Below are positions 44,840 to 50,409 of a stretch of 50,409 bases of DNA, in pieces (within the stretch, counting starts at the first letter, position 1; each line of letters opens with the position of its first letter). Made by a program: the position numbers and the translations under genes. The notes below the pieces were generated by a model that saw nothing but the letters and a program-made list of their open reading frames with translations, was not told the DNA's origin and made no database searches. Source of the stretch: Methanobacterium veterum (GTDB lineage: Archaea; Methanobacteriota; Methanobacteria; Methanobacteriales; Methanobacteriaceae); the NCBI RefSeq assembly GCF_000745485.1, contig NZ_KN050693.1:1-50409 (forward strand), given 5' to 3'.

Positions 44840-45610
44840 ATGGAGAACAAAGTTATAATGTCTATTGGGGGAGCATCATTAGTATTTATATTACTGCTCA
44901 TTTTGAGTTTCTTATTTAGCAGTGAAAAAACGCTTGGAGTTTATATATTGATTTTTTTGTTAACTGCAGTGTTTTTTTTATTTTTATGGATGATTTTAAT
45001 TATTTTAAGGAGTTCTGTCATTACTAATTTTATTGGAAAGATTACTCAGGCGATTTTTGGAGCCGTATTTGTTTGTATCTTAATTTTAACTACTTTGCTG
45101 GGGATGCAGTGGATTTCAGGTGTTTTCGCCTCTATCTATATACTGCTTGGTTCAATAATTGTGGCCATCATTGGTCTTTATTTAAACTATAAAATAGGGC
45201 TGGAGAAAGAACAAAGACAAATAAAAAGAATAGTTATAGCATTAAAACTAACTGTAGAAGACAATAAAAAAAGTGCTGAAAGCATTTTAACGGATATTAA
45301 AGAAAATTCCCCTGTAAATCTTAAGGTTCTTAAAATGGAGGTTTGGAATACATTTGCTTCTAACATTATCACTGCAGATTTTGATCCTGTGATGCTGGAA
45401 GAATTAATATCAATAAGGGCATTAACCTCCGAATTAAATGAAGAATTATCTGAAAGGAATATGCTTATTAATCAAGAAAGCTCCTTTGATACACATAATC
45501 ATCATTTTCAACAATTATGTCGTTTAGATGATAAATTAAAAGAAAAATTAGAAGCATTTATCCAGTATTCGTCTGAATATTTAAAAAAAGTTGATAAAAC
45601 TATTCTATAA
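44840..45610 (+). CDS. Hypothetical four-helix membrane protein with cytoplasmic domain
   Basis: 256 residues: four predicted helices (about 7-27, 31-55, 67-88, 93-115), then a charged cytoplasmic part with coiled-coil character (LEKEQRQIKRIVIALKLTVEDNKKS; LTSELNEELSERNMLI) and a DTHNHHFQQL His-rich patch. ATG follows GGGGGAG. No motif ties it to a known transporter, kinase or phosphatase. Similar orphan proteins are common in Methanobacterium, but I cannot name the family. Confidence 0.65.
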   Translation: MENKVIMSIGGASLVFILLLILSFLFSSEKTLGVYILIFLLTAVFFLFLWMILIILRSSVITNFIGKITQAIFGAVFVCILILTTLLGMQWISGVFASIYILLGSIIVAIIGLYLNYKIGLEKEQRQIKRIVIALKLTVEDNKKSAESILTDIKENSPVNLKVLKMEVWNTFASNIITADFDPVMLEELISIRALTSELNEELSERNMLINQESSFDTHNHHFQQLCRLDDKLKEKLEAFIQYSSEYLKKVDKTIL

Positions 45611-45625
45611 TTTTTTAACTTAATT

Positions 45626-45910
45626 TTAAAAATTTTTAACTATATCCTTAAATGGAACCACCTCTTTTATTTCAACATCCATAGTTCCAAATAATTTTTT
45701 CACATCAGCTTCGCTTTCTGCATTTATTATAAAAACTCCTTCATGTGTGGAATGTTTTTCCTTGGGACAGCTGATAAAAGCGTCGGATAAATTGATATTG
45801 TTCTTTTTTAAGTTTTCCTCTGAAAACATGTCCTTAAGCATTTTCACGCCTTCACCTGTTTTAAGCGGGCATTGTTTAGAATCATGTTTGCTAACTGCAG
45901 TAAATAACAT
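45626..45910 (-). CDS. Small alpha/beta-barrel-like hypothetical protein
   Basis: 94 residues: MLFTAVSKHDSKQCP opening strand, helix, then GVFIINAESEADVKKLFGTMDVEIKEVVPF, which reads as a dimeric ferredoxin-like (alpha-beta) fold of the kind seen in YciI, EthD or muconolactone-isomerase relatives. ATG follows AAAGGAGGTGAT, an excellent ribosome site. Two Cys and four His are present in the first half, none in an obvious metal motif. Function not known. Confidence 0.7.
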   Translation of the reverse strand: MLFTAVSKHDSKQCPLKTGEGVKMLKDMFSEENLKKNNINLSDAFISCPKEKHSTHEGVFIINAESEADVKKLFGTMDVEIKEVVPFKDIVKNF

Positions 45911-46045
45911 AAAATCACCTCCTTTTATTACTAAGTTTTTTGGAGTATTTAGTTTTATAGAAGATAATTACATTAACTTAAATAACCAGATTTGACAGAT
46001 TAGTTTTAGATTATCTGATAACAGAATTAGTTTTAAAGTGATTTC

Positions 46046-46882
46046 ATGAATGCATATTTAGAGATAATAAGGCCAGGGAATGCGGTGATGGCTGTTATAG
46101 CTGTGATTTTAGTCATATTTATAAGTGGAAACTTTACATTAAGCGCATTTTTAGCGTGCATTGTGGTTTTTATGGTAATAGGGGGCGGAAATGCAATAAA
46201 TGATTATTTTGACCATAAAATAGATGCCATCAACAAACCAAACCGCCCAATTCCATCTGGAAGAATATCTTTGAAGGCAGCTGGAACTTATTCTTTATCC
46301 CTTTTTGCAGTTGGGACAATTATTGCATTTATAATTGGGCTTTTACCTGGAATCATAGCTCTTTTAACATCAATTCTACTGGCTTTGTATGCTTATAATC
46401 TTAAAAAAATGGTCCTCATTGGAAATATTGTGGTTTCATTCTTTACCGGCCTCACGTTTGTTTTTGGAGGTGTGGTAGTCGGTGCTATGGAGACTTCAAT
46501 TTATCTGGGGTTATTTGCTTTTTTGATGACGATGGCCCGTGAGATAGTTAAAGACATGGAAGATGTAGAAGGTGACAGAAAAGAAGGGGCAACTACACTA
46601 CCAATAATCTATGGGATGAAATCAGCCTCGATCCTTGCAGCAGCCTTCATGATAATTGCAAGTGTTGCAAGTCCCGTGCTTTATTTTATAGGTATATTTA
46701 ATATACTTTATTTAGCACCACTCTTTGCTGCAATTGTGGTATTTCTGATATCTGCAGCGTCCATATTAAAGGATCAATCCATCCAAAATACTGCAAAGGT
46801 TTCAAAAAGGATTAAAATAGGTATGGGTATAACATTTCTGGCATTTGCTGTGGGATCTCCATTCTTAGCTTCCCTAATTTAA
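46046..46882 (+). CDS. Digeranylgeranylglyceryl phosphate synthase (UbiA family)
   Basis: 278 residues with about eight helices. The prenyl-diphosphate/Mg motifs are NDYFDHKIDAINKPNRP near residue 51 and DMEDVEGDRKEGATTLP near 171, in the UbiA order. The archaeal DGGGP synthase attaches the second geranylgeranyl chain to the glycerol phosphate backbone in ether lipid synthesis. The archaeal context makes this subtype most likely, but other UbiA prenyltransferases cannot be excluded. ATG follows GTGATTTC. Confidence 0.87.
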   Translation: MNAYLEIIRPGNAVMAVIAVILVIFISGNFTLSAFLACIVVFMVIGGGNAINDYFDHKIDAINKPNRPIPSGRISLKAAGTYSLSLFAVGTIIAFIIGLLPGIIALLTSILLALYAYNLKKMVLIGNIVVSFFTGLTFVFGGVVVGAMETSIYLGLFAFLMTMAREIVKDMEDVEGDRKEGATTLPIIYGMKSASILAAAFMIIASVASPVLYFIGIFNILYLAPLFAAIVVFLISAASILKDQSIQNTAKVSKRIKIGMGITFLAFAVGSPFLASLI

Positions 46883-46923
46883 AGCCGCAATTTTTAACTA
46901 TTTTTATGAACATATATTTACGC

Positions 46924-47325
46924 ATGAAACTCAAAGCAATAGGAACTATAAATTCTCCATATAAAGTAAAAGGAGATTCCCCTCGCCAGGGACGTTTTTC
47001 AGAAGAATTAAGTAAAATAACTGTTTTTGAAGAATATGCTCAGGGTTTGCAGGATATAGAAAAACGTGAACATTTGATTATTTTATATGGGTTAGATAGG
47101 GCTGAAGATTACAAACTGATGGTAATTCCTCCGGGAAAAACAAAAGAACAGGGTTTATTTTCTACAAGAGCTCCTGTAAGGCCAAATCCAATTGCTTTAT
47201 GCATGGTCAAACTTATAAAAGTAGAGGGAAATGTTCTTACTGTAAAATGGCTGGATGCCCTTGACGGCTCTCCTTTACTTGATATTAAACCATTTTTACC
47301 TGAAGTAGACTGTACTCTAAAATAA
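46924..47325 (+). CDS. TsaA/TrmO-like SAM-dependent methyltransferase (UPF0066)
   Basis: About 133 residues with the TrmO signature: LKAIGTINSPY opening, DSPRQGRFSEE, then STRAPVRPNPIALCMVKL and a WLDALDGSPLLDIKPF end. Bacterial TrmO N6-methylates the threonylcarbamoyl-adenosine at tRNA position 37 using a beta-barrel SAM fold. The archaeal form is short, lacking the extra C-terminal domain. Start at MKLKAIG; six extra N-terminal codons have no support. Confidence 0.9.
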   Translation: MKLKAIGTINSPYKVKGDSPRQGRFSEELSKITVFEEYAQGLQDIEKREHLIILYGLDRAEDYKLMVIPPGKTKEQGLFSTRAPVRPNPIALCMVKLIKVEGNVLTVKWLDALDGSPLLDIKPFLPEVDCTLK

Positions 47326-47373
47326 ATTTTGAGTTTATAAATTTAGCTTTAAATTTGTAATTGGGGGATAAAT

Positions 47374-48090
47374 ATGGCGGAAAAAATGAAAATAAAGATA
47401 CTTAAAAATGGACCGTACATGATTTCAGGAAATGTACCTTTATTTGAACAGATAATGGTAACAAATGAAGAAGGACATGTATGTGAATGGAGCGAAGGCA
47501 AGGAATATCCACTTAAAGAGCGGTATACGATTTGCCGCTGTGGTGCATCCAAAAGGAAACCTTTCTGTGATGGATCGCATATAAAAATTAATTTTGATGG
47601 GACTGAAGTGGCGACTAAAGAAAATTACATGGAAAGAGCTCGAAAGCTCGAAACAAACGATTTTATGCTGAATGACGTCTGGGATTTATGCGACCACTCC
47701 CGTTTCTGCCTGAGGGGAGGGGGTATAAGGGAACTGCTAAAGTCTGAAGATCCAGAAGATATTAAACTTGCAGTTGAAGAAGCTAAAAGCTGCCCCTCAG
47801 GCCGTCTTGTGCTGTGGGATAAAGAGACAGGAAAACCTGTTGAACCTGAATTTGAACCATCCATAGTTCTGGTTAATGATCCGCAGAAAAAATGTGATGG
47901 TCCTGTTTGGGTGAGGGGAGGAATTCCAATTGAATCTGCAGATGGAAGTACCTACGAAGTCAGGAATAGAGTTACACTCTGCAGGTGTGGGAAATCTGAA
48001 AATAAGCCTTTTTGTGATGGAAGACACTGGATGAGTGCCGAAGAAAAACAGGCATTCAGGGATAAATGGATTTCTCCTGGGGATGAATAA
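47374..48090 (+). CDS. Double CDGSH iron-sulfur domain protein
   Basis: 238 residues with two complete CDGSH-type clusters: CRCGASKRKPFCDGSH near 51-66 and CRCGKSENKPFCDGRH near 205-220, each expected to bind one [2Fe-2S] with three Cys and one His. Between them is a Cys-containing segment (DLCDHSRFCLRGGG, later SCPSGRLV) resembling the divergent 4Fe-4S (DUF1271-like) module. ATG follows GGGGGA. Redox or cluster-transfer role inferred; partner unknown. Confidence 0.92.
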   Translation: MAEKMKIKILKNGPYMISGNVPLFEQIMVTNEEGHVCEWSEGKEYPLKERYTICRCGASKRKPFCDGSHIKINFDGTEVATKENYMERARKLETNDFMLNDVWDLCDHSRFCLRGGGIRELLKSEDPEDIKLAVEEAKSCPSGRLVLWDKETGKPVEPEFEPSIVLVNDPQKKCDGPVWVRGGIPIESADGSTYEVRNRVTLCRCGKSENKPFCDGRHWMSAEEKQAFRDKWISPGDE

Positions 48091-48162
48091 AAACCATTAA
48101 TTTCATTTTATTTTTATAATTCATCTGCTGAAAATTCCTTTTTTAAGTATTTAATCTTAAAT

Positions 48163-49851
48163 TTAATATTTCTTCTTTCCATAAGCTTCAAGTGCTTCAA
48201 GCACGTTTTCATAAATATTTTCTTCACCTATAAGTCTGGTTAGCCCCAAATAATCGAATTGGTCTTTAAGATCAGGTAACATTGATGTCAGCGCAAACTG
48301 GATATTTCTTTTTTTAAGATCATGGTATAAATCTTTAAACATTTCTGCAGATGTGTAATCAACCCTTGAAAAACCTGCAGTATTCAATACAAATAATTTT
48401 ACGGGTGGATCAGCTGCATCTACTAGTTTAAGCACTTCTTCTTTTAATTTATCTGAATTTGCGAAGTATAAGTCTCGGTTAAATCGGTATATAATTAAGC
48501 CCTCTTCAGTTGATTCACCAACTTCAACTTGTTTGAACATCCAGTTACCTTTTTTATCTCTTGCAAAAATGCTATTTGTAGGTCTGTAGCTGTTACTTAG
48601 ATGTAAAATAACTGAAAGAATAATTGAAAGTAATATTCCCCATAGTACGCCCATAATAACTACAGTTGCTGTAGTAATAATAGCTAAGAAATATTCTGCC
48701 CGTACTTTGCGGCGGATATCTTTTAAATGGGATATATCAATCATATTAGCCCCAATTAAAAAAACAATACTTGCAAGAGTTGCACTAGGTAAAAAAGATA
48801 ATGGTTTGGTGAAAAATAAGATAACCATTAGGACTGCAGCAGCAGTTACAAATGATGCCATTTGAGTACGACTTCCTGCATTATCGACTACTGCTGTTTT
48901 TGTAGGGCTTCCATTTACTACAAATGTGCCCATTATTCCTGCGACCCCATTTGCAAGACCTAAAGCAAAAATATCTTTATTTTCATCATTACTTTCTGAG
49001 TATTGAATTGTAAAAGCACGGGATGTAGCAGTACTTTGAGATAATATAACTACAAAACACGCAGCTGTAGCTATAATTAGGTTTGATAAAACATTTGGAT
49101 CTATGGTGGGTACTATAAAATTTGGAAAGCCGCCAGGTATATTGCCCAAAACTGGAATTCCAATACCTTGAAAGTTAAACAAAAAGCTAGCTAGGGCTGT
49201 GCCTCCAAATGCTATTAATGCTCCTGGAATTTTGGGTGAAATACGGTTAATTATGATGATTGTGAATACTACAATAATGGATATTATTGTTGTAATCAGG
49301 TTAATTTCATGTAAGTGTGTGAAAACATTGATTAATTGGGGAATTGTATTTAAACCGCCTTCACCAGCTATTCCGAGCATGTGTGAAAGCTGACTCACAG
49401 TTATCTGGATTCCAACTCCGGATAAGAAACCTATTAGGACAGTTCTGGACATAAAATCTGCTATAAATCCTAATTTGAATATACTGGCAAAAATTAGTAA
49501 AATAGCACATAATAGTGCAACTGTAGATGCAAGTGCAATATACTGGGGGCTTCCAAGTGCAGCTACTGAGACGAGGGTACCTGATAAAATTGCTGCAGTT
49601 GCTGAATCTGCTCCAACTATTAGGTGACGTGAAGAGCAAAAAAGAGCAAATACTGCAAGGGGGAGCAAAATAGTGTAAATACCTGTTATGATGGGCATTC
49701 CTGCTATTTCTGCATATCCCATAACTTCGGGAATCCCTACTGCAGCTAATATGAGGCCTGCTATAATTTCAGAAGTTAAAGGGGCCTTAAGAGGTAATAC
49801 TCCATTTAAAAGAAGTTTATTTTTTAAATTTAGTTTGTTTAGTTTTTTCAT
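48163..49851 (-). CDS. SulP family anion transporter with STAS domain
   Basis: 562 residues: 11-14 membrane helices including PEVMGYAEIAGMPIITGIYTILLP (family signature) and GADSATAAILSGTLV. A C-terminal STAS domain (about 440-560, VKLFVLNTAGFSRVDYTSAEMFKDL) follows. SulP proteins move sulfate, bicarbonate, chloride or other anions; the substrate cannot be read from this sequence. The STAS domain usually regulates transport or binds nucleotides. Weak AGAGAAT before the ATG. Next to an ABC ATPase but not clearly linked to it. Confidence 0.94.
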   Translation of the reverse strand: MKKLNKLNLKNKLLLNGVLPLKAPLTSEIIAGLILAAVGIPEVMGYAEIAGMPIITGIYTILLPLAVFALFCSSRHLIVGADSATAAILSGTLVSVAALGSPQYIALASTVALLCAILLIFASIFKLGFIADFMSRTVLIGFLSGVGIQITVSQLSHMLGIAGEGGLNTIPQLINVFTHLHEINLITTIISIIVVFTIIIINRISPKIPGALIAFGGTALASFLFNFQGIGIPVLGNIPGGFPNFIVPTIDPNVLSNLIIATAACFVVILSQSTATSRAFTIQYSESNDENKDIFALGLANGVAGIMGTFVVNGSPTKTAVVDNAGSRTQMASFVTAAAVLMVILFFTKPLSFLPSATLASIVFLIGANMIDISHLKDIRRKVRAEYFLAIITTATVVIMGVLWGILLSIILSVILHLSNSYRPTNSIFARDKKGNWMFKQVEVGESTEEGLIIYRFNRDLYFANSDKLKEEVLKLVDAADPPVKLFVLNTAGFSRVDYTSAEMFKDLYHDLKKRNIQFALTSMLPDLKDQFDYLGLTRLIGEENIYENVLEALEAYGKKKY

Positions 49852-50184
49852 ATTCTCTTTTTTGATGGTATATAACTGGATAATGATTTTAAGTTACTAA
49901 AAATAAATTTTAGCTGTATCCAGTTAAAAATGCTAAATACTAAATTTAATGGAATTATGTTATTATATGGGTTAATGACAGACTAATTGCATTATACATT
50001 ATTATTGATTTTTTATGAGATAATTATTACCCTTGGGTGAAATTATCAGTAAAATGTGTTTTTACAGTATATTTTTCTAATAAAAAAACGTTTTTTATAA
50101 ATAATTCTTGAAAAAGAGACCTACATTCTGTTTATGGTGATTATAATAAAATTAAAAGAAATAAATAAAGGTTTAAACCTTTTT
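49852..50184. other. AT-rich intergenic region
   Basis: Between the SulP gene and the ABC ATPase end, both on the minus strand. AAAAAACGTTTTTT (50083-50096) is a perfect palindrome followed by TATAAATAA. The 50167-50182 palindrome is annotated as a terminator. No gene is seen. Confidence 0.35.
50167..50182 (-). terminator. Palindromic terminator after ABC ATPase gene
   Basis: AAAGGTTTAAACCTTT is a perfect 16-base palindrome starting 2 bases past the ABC ATPase stop on the minus strand. T-rich bases follow it, consistent with transcript ending. Confidence 0.45.
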
Positions 50185-50409
50185 TCAGCTGATTATATTT
50201 CCGTCCTGCATTCTGATTACTTCATCTGCATATTTTGCAGATAGCGGGTTGTGTGTAACTCCTACTATTGTTAACCCGTCATTTTGATTTAATTCCTGAA
50301 GTAATTCCATTATTATCCTTGCATTTTCTGTATCGAGTTCTCCTGTTGGTTCATCGGCCAGTAAAAGTGATGGATCATTTGCAAGGGCGCGCGCAATGGA
50401 AACCCTCTG
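50185..50409 (-). CDS. ABC transporter ATP-binding protein, C-terminal part (partial)
   Basis: The last 74 codons before the TGA. Visible pieces are the tail of the signature region ([13 protein letters not shown]), Walker [13 protein letters not shown], and the switch histidine [11 protein letters not shown]. The [10 protein letters not shown] wording is that of the MacB/LolD/FtsE-like exporter ATPases. The Walker A half lies beyond the right edge. The permease partner is not in view. Confidence 0.95.
   Translation of the reverse strand, partial: QRVSIARALANDPSLLLADEPTGELDTENARIIMELLQELNQNDGLTIVGVTHNPLSAKYADEVIRMQDGNIIS

Overview
The window reads as a piece of a hydrogenotrophic methanogen chromosome, most likely Methanobacterium or a close relative in the Methanobacteriales. 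The genome is AT-rich. It carries archaeal-type information genes (MCM, aIF2-beta, Nmd3, aIF6, L39e, L31e, LX, prefoldin, Rnp4, PDCD5), an AglB oligosaccharyltransferase, a DGGGP synthase for archaeal lipids, an archaeal Thi4, and small families I know from Methanothermobacter (MTH865-like, MTH1615-like PDCD5, MTH1618-like Rpp21). Start regions use archaeal GGAGGTGAT-type ribosome sites, and several starts are GTG or TTG. No tRNA gene, CRISPR array, insertion sequence or prophage was recognised.

Layout. 1-900 holds the 3' end of 23S rRNA, a 5S rRNA that seems to have its own TATA box, and an unassigned GC-rich block that looks like a structured RNA. 1.0-10.5 kb is accessory and sensory: an MTH865-like protein, a fusion of two receiver domains to a membrane glycosyltransferase, a VOC protein, a MutS-like ATPase, a TSUP exporter and a PAS histidine kinase. 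10.5-14.3 kb has a NifX-like protein and ferredoxin pair with a long, palindrome-bearing upstream region, a 38-residue membrane peptide, and a second PAS/GAF histidine kinase paralogous to the first. 15-20.6 kb has a large-subunit catalase, a lipoprotein and a U32 peptidase-family protein. 21.1-22.7 kb has thymidylate kinase and small acidic or orphan genes, with fresh and decayed tandem duplications of gene ends.

22.6-30.1 kb is mostly on the minus strand and holds housekeeping genes: mcm, aIF2-beta, nmd3, tyrS, rlmE and an MJ0936-type phosphodiesterase. 30.4-43.9 kb is on the plus strand: topA, aglB, a DRG GTPase, thi4, an AK6-type adenylate kinase, and a compact ribosome/translation operon running rnp4 - YhbY - rps19e - PDCD5 - PP-loop - rpl39e - rpl31e - eif6 - LX - pfdA - ftsY, with several short overlaps. 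rpl39e is only 52 codons. 44-50.4 kb is mixed: a frameshifted small membrane protein, an orphan membrane protein, DGGGP synthase, TrmO-like and CDGSH proteins, a SulP transporter and the C-terminal end of an ABC transporter ATPase running off the window.

No single locus is convincingly a new multi-gene system. The best leads are the receiver-receiver-glycosyltransferase fusion, the GC-rich RNA candidate after 5S, two histidine kinases whose coding evidence starts upstream of any ATG/GTG/TTG, the paired 17-base palindromic motifs before the NifX/ferredoxin genes, and a cluster of recent tandem duplications at gene ends.
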